Source: Solea solea (taxonomy: Eukaryota; Chordata; Actinopteri; Pleuronectiformes; Soleidae). Taken from it: a stretch of 64,000 nt of DNA. Position numbers and translations under genes: made by a program. The notes below the pieces were generated by a model. That model was given only the letters and a program-made list of their open reading frames with translations. It did not search any database and was not told the origin of the DNA. The DNA lies in contig NC_081142.1 of NCBI RefSeq assembly GCF_958295425.1, forward strand, positions 8,475,754 to 8,539,753, given 5' to 3'. Shown one piece after another: positions 1 to 25,147 of this stretch (the stretch's first letter is position 1; each line of letters begins with the position of its first letter).

Positions 1-1139
1 GAGATCACAGGAAAAGCGCACATGAGCTGAAACAAGGAAGACATAATAGACATATAATTAAGAAATAATAATAATAATAATAAACAGCAAAATCATTTCA
101 TTCCCAGTTACTGTGTGTGACTGAAATGGTCTGCCATGCAGAAATATCACACATGTGCACACATGAATGCACAACTCACTACATGACCTCATCTTTCTTT
201 AATCAGGAAAATTGCTCATATTGACTCTGTCTCATTACATAAAATAATTGTATAATATTTACAGCAAGAATCCGTGTCTGCATGTTTTGGGTTTCTTTTT
301 TCTAAGTCTACATAATTAGCACTCTGGTTTTGAGTGAGGCAGATTCTCTCACCATTAAATCACTTCTTAAAAATGTTATAGTGGCAGATTATGTTGACAT
401 TTGGAACTGTAAGACTATAAACCCACATTTATAATGTTGTACCAATTCATTCGAGTATTCGGGTGCTGGTGCCAATCCCAGCTGACATAGGGCAAAAGGT
501 GGGGTACATCCTGGACAGGTCGCCAGTCCATCACAGAGTGACAAAGAGACAAACAACCATTCACTCTCAACACACAATTTAGAGTGTCCAATACCAATTT
601 ACCTAATCCCCAAATCTGCAAGTTTTTGGACTGTGGGAGGAAACTGGACAACCGAGATTTGTACCATAAAATACTAAATGTGTGTGTGTGTAGTGTGCGA
701 AGTGTACATTTTTCAGTATAGTCCACAACGTCAAATTAGGGTCATTAAAGATGTTAAATTCAACATTTCGACAAGGAAAACGAGATGCTAAAAAATATTG
801 CTATTGTTCTTTGACATTCCAACACAGATTGAACAAACTTGGACGTTGCTTCCTCTTAGTTGGTGGAATTTGGCTTTAGTAAAAAGTGAATGCTTCGAGA
901 GTTACTGTTAAATTACACATAGGAAGAACCCCAACAGCTGTCACTAGCTGTTTCTTAATCCTAGAGACATTCAGTAGCAAGCACCTTTTTAATTGTATCA
1001 ACCTATACGTATGAAACTTGTCCAGAATGACAATGGCAGACTCAGTGACCACTAGCTGGTCAACTCCTGTTAACAGGGCTTAGAAATTCATTAAAAAGGT
1101 GCAAAACCTGAGAAATTACATTTGGATTGAGTGACATAG
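1..1139. other. 3' flank of mier2, no gene seen
   Basis: No coding exon is recognisable on either strand. The stretch is AT-rich, holds a short (AAT)n run near 66-84 and one copy of a dispersed teleost repeat (annotated separately). The open frames here are short, lack splice context and match no family I recognise. Confidence 0.6.
461..650 (+). repeat. dispersed teleost repeat, family A, copy 1
   Basis: The segment has the characteristic words CCAATCCCAGCTGACATAGG, GGGGTACATCCTGGACAGG and CGCCAGTCCATCACAG, followed by a CACACAATTTAGAGT-like tail. The same words recur at 4791-4970, 6513-6562 and, inverted, 15208-15331. This order is typical of a very abundant fish interspersed repeat, probably the 3' part of a non-LTR retrotransposon (family assignment is inference). 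Confidence 0.75.
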
Positions 1140-1157
1140 GTGTCTTAGTATGAACAC

Positions 1158-1163
1158 TTTATT
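1158..1163 (-). terminator. mier2: candidate mier2 polyadenylation signal
   Basis: TTTATT on the plus strand reads AATAAA on the minus strand, about 880 bases beyond the mier2 stop codon. It is a canonical hexamer in the right orientation, but I cannot confirm use; other AT-rich hexamers nearby could serve. Confidence 0.35.
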
Positions 1164-2042
1164 CTAAGCCTGTAGGTCAAACAGGTTCTCCATGCAACCC
1201 AAGATTAAAAATGACAGAAACATTAACAGAGGAAATGATGACAAAGCATTGCACATATGTAAATCTCCATATAATTCATAAGGAAGAAAAAGAATGACAC
1301 TTTCCAACAAAAGCCAAGCAAATAAAAACAAAATCCTGAAGATTGCTGCATCTCCTTGTTGCTCCAACAAGGCTCCATTTTTAAATACAGCTTGAGTTCT
1401 TCAAAAGATCAAGTCTTGTGCCAAAGATTTACAGACAGAGTGGAGGAGGAGACGACTACAGCTGAGGAGAGGACATGAAACGTATTAAATAAACTACGGT
1501 ATATTGTTTGAATGGATAGGATTTACTCTGAGCTCAAATGTCCCAACAGTTATGTCTCTGCGGCACTGTTCAGAGACAAATCTCAAGACGGCTGCAGCGG
1601 CAGAAGAGCTGAGCAATTAGCGGCACAAGTTACACATTATTTCATGAATCAAAAGTCAAACTTCTCCATCTTGATAAATAAGAAAAACAAAAAGCAACAG
1701 TTGCTCGTATTGTCTGTCACAGCTCGACTCTCATCCCGCCACTGAGCTTTCAACAAGTGTGTATTCATCATAGCCAATCAACCACACGCCCCTGGTGCAG
1801 GTTGTGGTGATAGGCTGTTATAAATAAACACATAATCAGTGATTAACACTTCCGCAATGGACAGAACGTTCAAGTGTATTCATTTAAAAAAAAAAAAAAA
1901 ACAGGATTCAACAGGACAAGTAGTGCCCCAGCACAGGTAGCAGGTCCTTCCTTTTTTCCGTAAGTCAAGTAAATGCACTTTTTTTTGTCCTGTTACTAAC
2001 CAACACCAATCAATGAGTTTGAAGAAAAAAAGAGAGTACAAC

Positions 2043-13976
<11,934 letters not shown>

Positions 13977-14303
13977 TCCGTTTCTGCGCAAGCTGACTAT
14001 ACTATAGCCCGGATGTTGTACTCTCGTGCACAGCTCCGCTCCTTTGCCACAGCAGTTGAGCAGCAGCGAATGCTACAGTTGGCTGCAGAGTTTTATTCTC
14101 CACATATACGAGGAATTTAAGCCGCTTATGTCTCTGTTCACCGCGGCCACAGATAGTGTTACTGCAGATATTATATGTCAAAGTTATGAAGACTTTCGGT
14201 ACCACTTTTCATGCTCTACCGGTTTAAAGCAGTATATATTTAAAAAAAGAAAATATTATTGTATTTGGCAAATATTTGATATTAATATATAATATGTTTA
14301 TTA

Positions 14304-14305
<2 letters not shown>

Positions 14306-14339
<34 letters not shown>
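14306..14339. repeat. (TA)n microsatellite
   Basis: Imperfect TA tract with one CA interruption, ending in a T-run, just upstream of the mier2 CpG block. Confidence 0.9.
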
Positions 14340-14346
<7 letters not shown>

Positions 14347-15207
14347 CTTTTAATGTTTGTTTTAATTACCTGATAGATTTTACTATTGGGAGAGCAGAAT
14401 ATAAAAGAATACAATATAAGAAACATACTCCCCAGCTATACATAGAATATGACAAATAAGAGATAACATAATAAAAAAAATATATGGAGAATATAAAAAC
14501 ATACTCCACAGCTATACAGAGGAAAGTGCATAGAAAAGTACATAGTTCAAGTTATAGTGATGGCCTTTAACACCACTGCTGCTTCATTTTTTCACAATTA
14601 ACATTACTTTTAAGTAAATAAATGTATGTGTTTTATTGGTCTGAACTGATACTATTTTAAAAAAAGGCACCACATACTGTAGTTTCAGTAGTCTTGACCT
14701 CAGTCTTAGTAGTTTTGGCCCAGTTAAGTTTCCCTGTCTGAGTTCCCATTTAAGCCTATTGGCAAGAGCTATTTGACATGTCAGCATTAATTGAATCATT
14801 TGTCGGGATTCCCTTTACCAGAGAAAACAGTATATGTCTAATGTCACATTCTGTAATACCACACTTTACAAGGGCTGGGCAGGGGGTTAAAAAGGCATAA
14901 CATTACACTTACTTGCTGATAGTGTACTTTTCTACAAGTGTTACCTGTTACCGGTGCTCTGTATTGTTTTCCTTACTGGTGGTATACCATGTGTAACCTA
15001 TGTCTGTGTGTCTCAGGAACTGCAGATGGAAATTAGCTTCGAGAGCTACAGTCTGGTACAGAGCATATTTTCCTTTGTGATTAATGCTGCTGTGCATGGT
15101 CTCTGTTCAAGAAACTAAGAAATAATTGAATTCAAGATGATTATAAGTTAACCTGAGAAGTTCTGATTTCTGATTCAAATTCATACAAAAGAAGTTACCG
15201 GACCTGT

Positions 15208-15331
15208 TATGGACTGATGACCTGTCCAGGGTGAAACATGCCTGTCACCCCGTGTCAGCTGGGATTGACTTCAGCGGCCCGTGATGCTCATGTGGAGGAT
15301 AAAGAGTAGACAATGAATGAATGAACAAAAG
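15208..15331 (-). repeat. dispersed teleost repeat, family A, inverted copy
   Basis: Reads on the minus strand. On the plus strand it shows GATGACCTGTCCAGGGTGAA, GTCAGCTGGGATTGACTTCA, GAGGATAAAGAGTAGACAAT and a (GAAT)n end, the reverse complement of the copy at 4791. Confidence 0.75.
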
Positions 15332-16809
15332 AATTTACCATTTTCAAGACATTTGTCTATTTCCCAATTCACCTTTTGTTGAATATATGTCCTGTGTTTA
15401 TTATTTGAATTTAATAAAGCACAATGAAACGTGTGCTCTTTAAATTGTTTTGGTAAGTTCTTAATCTAAGTGTTAATCAAACAAAGCAAATTAGGTAATA
15501 GCCCAATTTCCAGATTTCCATGTGTAAGCATCACCTGAGTGAACCAACGATCGTGTTTCAAAAGGCACTGCGGGGAACAGAACTGTATTTGTGTCAACAA
15601 AAGGCCAAACCACACACAGAAACGGAACAAAACACATTTGTGTATTAAGAAAGTGTGACCGTATGTTCTTTGATCTCAGTGTCAAGTTTGGCCTCTCTCT
15701 CTTGTGTACACAATTATACATGACAGAACAGTTGGATGTGCAGGACACAGTCATATAGTGCACCAACAGGGAACATCAGTAAAAGTAGAATTTGAGCATG
15801 AAATAAAAGATAAACTGAATGTAATGAATAAATGTGACCATCTGAAAATCAACATTAGCTGTCAAATTGATAATATAACAGACAAAACATGAATAAATAA
15901 ACAAAAATCTGACACAAATACAGAATTCTTTTTTCCATTCAGCTGCTGTATCAGACAGCCCGTTTTTATAATGTTTATGTTCATATTAACGAGTGTGTGA
16001 GAGAGTTGAGTGCAGACAAAGCGGGATTTGTTCACCATCAGGCTGCTCCTCCCTCTCCAAGAGACCTTTTCTCTCTTTAATTGCCCCTAAAGGGTTTTTT
16101 ATTAAGGTAAGACAAGCCTCGACACTTGGTTATTTCTTCAGTGGGTCTTAAACTCTGTGTGTGTCCTGTGTGCTGAACAAAGGCTGTTCATAAAGGCAGC
16201 TGCTGAATGTTTTACACAAGGTCTTAATGTTGTGTTTACGGCCTTTCACGAAAAGAAAGAAGACATATTTTAAACATGTAAAAAAAACAGGGATTTATAA
16301 CAACCCACAAAGTGCAGGTACAGGATACAGTTGTGTCATTTTGAAGAAAACAAGAGGCCTATGTGTATGTGACAGAAACTCCATCATTGGACATTTTAAG
16401 AAACATACAAAATACCAAGTATAACCTGAGAAAGTTCTCAAAGTAACACCATTATCACCAAATTTAAAATACAGTGGTGTTAATAAACTGAGCAAAGTCA
16501 GCTATCGGCATTTCACAGGAGGCAGATTTATTCCCAACAAGGTCTTTTGCTCCCTCCTCTTCCTCACATACTTCACACACTGGTATAGTGGCATTAGATT
16601 AAGATGGAGCGAGAGATAAGGTGACTCTAATTATTATTATTTCATTTATTATTCATTTTCCACGCACGCTGGTTAAAATCCCTCAGCTCCACTCTGATCA
16701 CATACCCTGGTTTATATAGTAGAACAGTATTTTCCTCCAAGCACCACCAGAGGAAGCTCATGTACAACTGATGGTGAACAGGCCCCAGTTTGAGAACCAT
16801 GGAGTTAGT

Positions 16810-17090
16810 GAATAAGAATTAGTCGACAGCCCTTTTCCAAATGCGTCAAGGAATTACATACCAGAAAGTAAGGAATTCCTAAATTTGCATAAGCTTCAAA
16901 CACATTTTTTCCATTCAGGCTGCCGTAGAAACATGGCAGCACAAGATGACGGCCGCGTCAAGGTAAGGCCTCACCTAATGTACATGAAAAAGCTTTCTTC
17001 TATGGCTATACAAAAACCTAAAAGACATGATACACGTATACAAACAAACGTATGGGTAGTATATTTAACTTCAACCCAAGAACACTCTTA
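16810..17090 (+). repeat. dispersed repeat, family B, copy 3
   Basis: Contains CCCTTTTCCAAATGCGTCAA, GGAATTACATACCAGAAAG, TTCCATTCAGGCTGCCGTAG and AACATGGCAGCACAAGATGA. The ATGGCGGCACAAGATGG-like word is a frequent feature of this repeat class. It has no retained coding potential. Confidence 0.6.
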
Positions 17091-17846
17091 AATGTTACAC
17101 CATGGACTTTCACAGCAACAAAAGTCATTTTCATCTCTTCATTATTGGATGTAACATGCAGTTTCAGTAGCAATGAAGCAGAAGCATCTGTACTGAAAAA
17201 AGGAACTGGTTGATAAAAAAAAACAAAAAAAAAAACGGTTTCAGGAAGAAATTAAACTAAACAAGTTTGTCAACTGTTTTCCTTTTTCAGCGATGTGGAG
17301 GAACAAGCTTCAAAACCAATGGAGCCTACATTTCCCACAATGCAACACCGAGTCATGATTCTTAGTGAGAGCCTCTCTGTCTTTCAAACTACTCCATTAA
17401 CACAGGATTTTTTGCAACCTTCCCCGATCACTATGAAACGGATGCTGATGTCAGAGACACACTCAAGACATTATGTAAGACTTGGGAGTGTTGGAGTGTT
17501 CTTATAGAACGGTGTTTCTCAAGGTAATGGAGTTGCACTGAGACTAAACATGGAGACGGCAGCTGTTCATGTACAAGTTTGTTTCATTTAAATGTTCAAA
17601 ACCAGCTGTTACGTTTGGTTACATGACATACTTTTTGTTCTCCTTTTTCAATACCAGCATTTGGCATTTTTACCTGTTGCAAAACAGAAATAAATCATGG
17701 TAGTGCATGAAACAACCCTTTCATTCTCCTCCTCCCCCTGGTTAAAGATTTGAAGTCCCCAAAACTACAGGAACAGCTTTGTCCCTGGTGCAACCATTCT
17801 TGCCATGCAGCGTGTGGTGGACAGTCCATGGCCAAGAGGAAAGGAA

Positions 17847-17887
17847 ATGGGCTTGTAACCTGAAGGTGCCCCTGAGCAAGGCTTGTC
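17847..17887 (+). repeat. SINE-like fragment
   Basis: ATGGGCTTGTAACCTGAAGG followed by GCCCCTGAGCAAGG matches the anticodon-arm and tail words of the same SINE class seen at 6690, shortened by deletion. Short, so low confidence. Confidence 0.35.
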
Positions 17888-18385
17888 TGTGTTCAGTACT
17901 GGTGTGTAATAAGGATGGGTTAAACTAATTCTAATTCCAAATTCTAAAAAACCCCAACCCCTGATTACTAGCACATACTTTAAAAATGTATTTCGTGGTT
18001 TACTTAACCTTGAATAGGTCAAAACAACTGTTACTGTAGAGTGCAGTAAAAACATGTTTTGGATGTGGAGGAGAAAAGGACCACTGACCCATAACTGTTT
18101 TCCCCGTGATGAGAACATGACATCAAGCAAATATTCCTCAAGTTTTGTTTTTATGTTTAAATGCGCCTTATTTCTGTTGCTTTCTGTCTCTGTGACACAT
18201 TTCCTGTAAAGTGCAGTGTTTGCTGTTACCTTGAACTGCTGGGCAAAAACATATGACTAACACATACCATTATGGTTGCCATCATTATTCAGTGGGTTAC
18301 ATTCCACTGTCTCGACAGCTTCTTTTTTTTGTGTGCTTAAAGGACAGCAGAAGGCCAGGAGAATGTAAATTCAGGCAGACACGTT

Positions 18386-18396
18386 GGGAAATTCCC
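18386..18396. promoter_or_regulatory. perfect palindromic kappa-B-like site
   Basis: GGGAAATTCCC is a full-consensus NF-kappaB palindrome. It lies 12 kb upstream of the S1P receptor with a TATA-like TCTATATACTC about 70 bases downstream. Chance occurrence cannot be excluded. Confidence 0.3.
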
Positions 18397-19680
18397 CCAA
18401 CGACTGACTGAAGAGTCTGCTTGATTATAAAGAGAGTCGCCTTTTCACCCTCTTCACTCTATATACTCAACTGTGGCCATTTGGAATTCAGCAGCAGAAG
18501 AAACACCGCACATTACACGAAACCACACAATCACAAATAACATTTATTGTTCAACAGTGAACTGGAGGCAGGGACGACCAGTGTTTTCTGCATCTCAGCA
18601 GAAATGAGGCTCACCTTTTTCCCAGGTCAAGCAGAATAGTTTTTAATAGAATAGACTTTTGCCAGGATTAATTGGTTGTTTATTAATTAATTTGGCAGAT
18701 ATCGTTCAAATATGTAGTTACTTTTCAAACTACATTAGTTTTCTTGTTTAAATACTCAGGTCTGGTTGCAACAAGATCCACGTCACCTCTAGATGTGGTC
18801 AAGCCTTTTTGTTATATGTACACACATCGACACTACAGCAAATGTGTGTCTAGCATGTGCAAATCCCACATGTCACAAGAGTTTCCCACACCTAAAAAAA
18901 CAAACAATGCCTATGGATGCCACCACATGTCAGCTGAGAATGTGTAATGTCTTAATTACATATAACATTAAAGAAATTATAATGAATGGATCTATGTATG
19001 AAAATGAAGGCGCTACATAAATATGTGCTGCTATAACATACTGTATGATGTTACAATGAATGTCTAACTAGGTTTTAGCCATCGTTTCATCACAGTGTCA
19101 AAAGTAAGATGATTTCATTCCATATAGGCACACATTTGTTCAAACACACTTGCTACAGTGCTACAGAGCGATTCCACGTGTGAGGTAAACCTCAGTCATC
19201 CTCCACAGGGTGGCGGCACATGCGTGCAGTGCAGTGTCATATGGGAGCACATGTTTTTTGGAACGCCACCCTTTTGTCATGTTAGACCAGCGTCCACATC
19301 CTCATTTGAAGTCAACGTGACAATGCATGCCCACATTCCTAAAAAAAAGTCATTTAGCTCATGCATTGTTTCAGTGCTTCCTTTGTTAGTTAGGCAGCAG
19401 TTAGGCTTGGGACTGACTTCAGTCTTTTCCTCCAAGCAGTTTGAGGTTATTGCTAAATAAACAGTATGTTACCCCTTTCAAATGAACATTCTAATAAGAA
19501 TAATACAGAATATTCCTTCATCCTTCTTTTCCTCCATTGTCACATCAATACAGGCACTACTGACATGAAATACTACAACAATTTTTTTCTTGTGTTATAA
19601 CTTTCCTTCATTTCTGCTTTTTTATAAAAAAGGAACAAAAAAAACAACATAATTTATGTTAAGGCACTTTAAAGAACACA

Positions 19681-19696
19681 CCACAAGGGGGCACTG
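19681..19696 (+). promoter_or_regulatory. CTCF-like motif
   Basis: CCACAAGGGGGCACTG fits the CTCF core (CCASYAGRKGGCRS) apart from A at the fifth base. It lies midway between mier2 and the receptor gene, where an insulator would be plausible. It could also be part of an interspersed repeat. Confidence 0.35.
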
Positions 19697-22016
19697 CTGT
19701 TCTGCGAAAAACTCATCACAGCAACAAACATTTGAAACATCTATTTCAGGGTCAGTGTCAAGTGTCAGTGTGGTAAAAGTACAGAATAACACGATGGAAG
19801 TCTATCCTGAGCATGTTCCTCTGTTTGTTTGTTTGTTTGTTTGCTTGTTTTTGAGTCTTGTTACATATAGTGTGTGCTGTATGTCTTGTGCCAGGCTGGT
19901 AGAGATGGGACAAGAGATTACTGGCATTTCAGTGGAGTCGTAATTAGGTGCATTTTCAGTCTGGCTGCTCTCAAATGTCTGCATGCATTCTGATGTGACT
20001 CATAGTCTACATTCAGCATGTTCCACTGTAAAAGAAATGTAGTAGTTCAGAACAAAAAATACAAAAATGCAGACATCCCAAAAACGTGGTCACTATAGCC
20101 TCCTACCTCTCTCTTGTTCATTTAGTTCAAACGCAGACCTTTTCTCTTTCTGTGGCTCTCTCTTTCTCCTGCTCCCTTTCCAAACAGGATGTTTGTATCT
20201 CAGCGGAGCTGCCAGCACAAAGCTGATGATCAGATAGCAGGGCTGTGTGGAGTGCCCAGCTCTCCCAGCACAGCGACAGATTAACTGGGATTTAAGGCTT
20301 CCATTCGAAATTCCCCACTAAACCAACACACCACAAGACACGTCAAAACACAGGAGGTCATGCAGGCGATGGCCTCTGCTTCTCACCCTCTTCCATGTTG
20401 TTTTTAAAACTGCTTCTCTGCCTAAAAAATGATCATGCAGTCACGGTAATTGAACTGCTGAAGTAACTGAGACTGTGTGCGTGTGTGCTGACATGGATTA
20501 TTGCACAACAGTGTGCTTTTCGTTTCCCAATAAGTCAACCAACAATGATGGTTGCATTCAAAGGTGATATCATTAGACTCTGGAGACGTGTGTTTCCGTG
20601 TATTGTGCTGTGCGTGTGAACACAGTTAATAGGAGATGCCTGGCTGCTTGGCCAGTGGTTTGTGGCATGCAGTTGTTTCCCGGGCAAAACACTGTTGGCT
20701 AAATTATGAGTTATTTCATCCTAGTTTACATTTATATATACACAGTGAGGATCTGTATATGGAAACAAATTATTTTTTCCACTGTCTTTGAAACACGTTG
20801 ATCCCTTAATCAATTATGGTGACAACGGCCGTGAAATTGATGGTAAGGTATGGGAATTGTCAAGAGTAAAAGCAACAGTGGAAAAAGTGCTATAGTTACA
20901 CTCGTCCCCAAACAGAGCGTTCTGTTTTCCCTTTTTTTATTAATAGCCTGCTTGATTTTTACCACAAAGACAGTTTTCTTGGAATCAGCGGAGGGCATTT
21001 CCTGTGAGACACAAAATAGTTAAGTAAAAACAAAGTGGACAGATGTGCATGGCTCTGCCCTCCACTCTCCAGCCCCTATATCGCCCTTCCACCCCTCTTC
21101 TCTGTGACTCAACCGTTCCTTTCCTCCTGTTTACCATTTCTGGCAATTGTTAACTCCACGGGTAACTCAGGAGCTGATTTGGATCGAAAAGTGTTTTGAA
21201 GGTTTCACTTTTCCCGTTGCAGATGTGCGAACACGCCAAATTATGTCTAAAAGTTAATATAATCCTATTTTGACCCGGAGGAAGGATCAAAGACGGTCAA
21301 ACATGAACCCTAAAAGTGTCCAACTGCAGTCTGACTGACACAACTGATCCTCTGTTGGTAGGATTTCCTCACGTGTTGTTTTTTTTCATATATGCACAAG
21401 AACCTGAGTGTGAATTAAGGCCAGTAAGTGGTGTCATTAAGTTACTGACACCCAGACACATATGCCTTTCACATGGACGACTCACTCACAGTGTGTATGT
21501 GCGCACACATGTGCCATAGATACAGCAAACAACCAGGCTACTGTTGGAATCCACGGCTAAAGCAGCGATCATAACCGACCTTGGCTAACTTTACTTCCGC
21601 ATAATCATATGAGTCGAGTGTAGATAAAGGCCATTTGAAGTATTACCTCACTTCTTAACGGTCACTGGTTTTCAACGCTCAAAAATATGACTTTGCCGCT
21701 CAAAATCTGAAACATGCGGATCTTAATGAAAATGACTGAAGTTAAACTGGATTATTAAAATAACAAATAACAAATAACAAATCAAATACACTCTACTTTA
21801 TTTTAAACATTTTTCTTATTGTGATTCTGAACAAATTATTATTATTTTTTTTCAATTTTCTAGACTGTCCAACTGTTTCAACCCTCTAAGGCTGTCATTT
21901 TTCCAAGTGCCTTCATGGTGATGATCTCGTAGAGCTGGCAGAACACTGAGAGGTCACATCTTTATCTTTTGGTCTGTAGCCATGAAAAGCAGAACTTCGG
22001 GGTGAGCGCTGCACAC

Positions 22017-22050
22017 ACAGACACACACACACACACACCCACACACACAA
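22017..22050. repeat. (CA)n microsatellite, interrupted
   Basis: CA tract broken by single G and C substitutions. Confidence 0.9.
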
Positions 22051-24138
22051 AGTTCTACAACAAACAGCCTAGGGAATGTCACATTGACGTAGCATGACAC
22101 TGAAATGTGTGTCAGGGCCAAACACAAACCTCAATGCACCATTACATTTTCCGTGTCTGGTGTTAAAAAATCCAGAAGCTAGATCACGCTTAAGATCATG
22201 ACCGAGAGTCAGAATAGTTTCAAAGCAGTGTGGCTTGTAAAGGTGATGGACGTGCTGGAGACACATGTTCACTTTCCTGTGTTAGTGCTTCTGATTATTT
22301 TGGTTTGGACTCCCGGGAAAACAGTCCAGAGCTCCAAGGAAAGGACAGGGTGGTAGCAGTGTGTGTACATTATGGAGATGTTGTAGAGTATTTTGGCTTT
22401 GTGGTGAACCAAATCAAACGCTGACCCATTGGAAAGGATGATCTCAGAGAGCAGACAATTCATTAGTGTTTACATGAAGGGCACACAAGACTTTACACAG
22501 ATCTGGATGTGACGCGCCATTGTTGGCTCCACTGTTTGCCGCCCTCTTCGTTTATTTTCACACCACATTCCCCCGGTGTTCATGTTCACCGCACACTCCA
22601 TCAATAGGCTACCCATGAGCCACCACAGGCATAATGTCTTGCCCACTGCTAAAGCATGCTGCTGTTGGACCCCCCTGAGTCCGATCTGCACCACCAGACT
22701 GACTGGGACGGGGGGGGACAGACATGGTGTAACAGGGTTGGCTGGGCGGGAGGTGGAAGAGGCTGCTGTCATCTCAGTAATGTGTAATACTGTGATGTGT
22801 TAGAGTTGTAAACACTGGCTGACCACAGCTCTGCAGACCAGAGAGTCCAGAGACAAAATCCAGCCACATATGTCCCACAGGTGTTCAGAACTGAAATATC
22901 AACTGTGCTAAAAAAAAGAACTAGAAATGGGATTGGTCTTTTGTTAATGTCTGTTAACAAATTATACTCCTTTTGTTCCGTTGGTTAATAAAAATTAACA
23001 AACTTTTGTTAAAGAAACAATGACTAATGTTTTCAAGGCCCCTCTCTCAGCTTGAGGACTTTAGACGATTGCCTCCTTTGCCTGTCCTCTTGCAACACTC
23101 CCAGACTCTCCTGTCCACTGCTGACTCACTCAAAAACACTTGCAGGATAGAGGACAATTTATTGTTGGCAGACACGTCATAGCGTCCTCCATAAAGTTGT
23201 TCTTTATACTAAGGGTTGCAGGGGTTGTGATCTCTTTAAACTTTTCTTCTTTTCCGTGTACCTCAAATGACATTAAAATGACTAGTTTGAGGGCAGAGCA
23301 TGCAAAGATCACATTTCTTGCAACTCTTGAAACCATGTGGGGTTTTTTTTCAAAGCAAAACCCTCATCTTTCATGTTGTTTGTGCTGTTTGCGTTCCCTC
23401 AGTCTAACGTTCAGTTTCCTATGCTCTTCAGATCTCTGTCCCCATCCCATCGTCACATGGGACATTAAAATGTCCCCGTAGGGATGACGTTGTCCTCACA
23501 GGAGTTTATGTGCTCCATTATTTAGTCTGTCTCCCGATAAGGCGCAAAGGGTACATTCCCGTCTGCGACTTTAAAATATCCCTGCAAATCCTCATTGGCC
23601 TCTGACCACCTCCTCAGTCCTAGTGGTCAAATGCTGCAGCTGGACAATGACAGATGGACGCAAGAACACAGGGCTGTGGTTTTATTTGCCGAGGGCTGGG
23701 AAGGGCAGAGGGACTGTGCCCATGTTTCATGTTTGCATGCAGTAAACCCACAGTTCCATCTTCTGTGGTGAGGCAGCTGTCGACAGGGCAACGAGCTGGT
23801 AGTGTGGCAGAGTGTGGTTTAGGTCTCTTGAGAGGGCCGTGAAAGTATTTTTTTTGTTTGTTTTGTTGGAGGTTTGTAACAAAATGGAGATGGAGACGTG
23901 GAGTTGCAGCAGATGATAACAATGCCTCCTGTGAACAGATAATATGGATGCGAACATATATACTGCATTCACACAAGCACTCCTGTCCCCTCCGCCATGT
24001 GTTAGGTGGAGTTGTGGATTGACAGCAAGGTTTTAACATTATAAGGAACATTTATTTTTTAGTGTTCCCTGTCAGTAGTACTGAGCTAACCCTCACCACT
24101 AACCCCAGAAACCATAGGAAAAAGATAGGATTACCTTT

Positions 24139-24330
24139 TACCTCCATGAAGGAGGTTATGGTCTCAGTGCTGTGCTTGCCTGTCTGCCTGTTTTTCTGTC
24201 TGTCTCACTGTCTGAACCGGTTAAATTAAACTTCACAGGAGAGATGGGGTTTTGTCCAAGGAGGTCCAGAGCTCAACACGTTTGTGAACAGCGTAATAAT
24301 GTAGAGGTCTTCATGAAAAGAAAATGATCG
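24139..24330 (+). repeat. possible dispersed repeat (GGAGGTTATG class)
   Basis: ACCTCCATGAAGGAGGTTAT then a (CTGT)n-like stretch and GAGATGGGGTTTTGTCC resembles a fish repeat that begins CAAGGAGGTTATG. Only one copy is in the window, so support is from general familiarity. Confidence 0.35.
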
Positions 24331-25071
24331 AGTGTTGTGAAGAGGAGAAAGTATTAGCTCATGTGGCACGTTCTAGTTTCATGCAAGGACCTACTAATTA
24401 AACATAAATGACATAATATAAATGTAGTTTGTAGTTGTTTACTTGGGGGATTGAACCTGTTTGGGGCCCTCAATCAGCCGTCACAGGGACCATGTCTAAT
24501 GAGATGTGACGTGTGTGTTTTTAGCCTTTATTTTGTGCAGCCTCTCTGTGGAGTCAGCAGGCTTTAGGGTGATCATGATGGCTGACCTGTGTTATTGTTC
24601 TTGCTGGTTGGGCGGTTACCATGGCAGCCTTTACTATACCTCTGCAGATGTCTATCGAATTATGCAACGTCGTGTCACATATATATATGTAGGCCACGGA
24701 GCGCAGTCAGTGAGCTTCTTTTAGCCCGGCTGTGACTGATTGCCATTTCACACAGTAGTAGTTTCACAAAGATATACCATTCATTTTACACATGGAAGCG
24801 TCACATGCTGGGAAAACAACTCAGGACTGTGATGCACACACTTGCATGGCCATACACGTTCACCCTGAACAGTTTCACTGTGTTTATCTGGTAACCTTTG
24901 CAACAAGGACCTCATTTTTCATCAATTATAGACTTATAATAAGTACTTACGGAGAAGATGGAACAAAAGATGTTTTTATTACAATATTAGTCACACTTTC
25001 TTTTGAAGAAGAGTAATGAGTAATGATATGACACAACAATTTGAAGAAAGAAAACCGAACTGAAACTAATC

Positions 25072-25147
25072 TTAAAGTGGACATATTATACCCTATTTCC
25101 CTGGTTAAATGGTTTAAAGTTGATTTTGCATAATATGTCCCCTTTAA
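25072..25147. mobile_element. 76-bp MITE with TTAA ends
   Basis: The left end TTAAAGTGGACATATTATAC and the right end GCATAATATGTCCCCTTTAA are inverted copies over about 20 bases. Both termini are TTAA, as in piggyBac-type insertion sites (superfamily is inference). The centre is only about 35 bases, so it is non-coding. Confidence 0.75.

Noticed and set aside
16885..17340. Possible two-exon gene (CGTCAAG/GTAAGG donor and TTTTTCAG acceptor)
   Set aside because: The first part is a family B repeat and neither part shows family resemblance.
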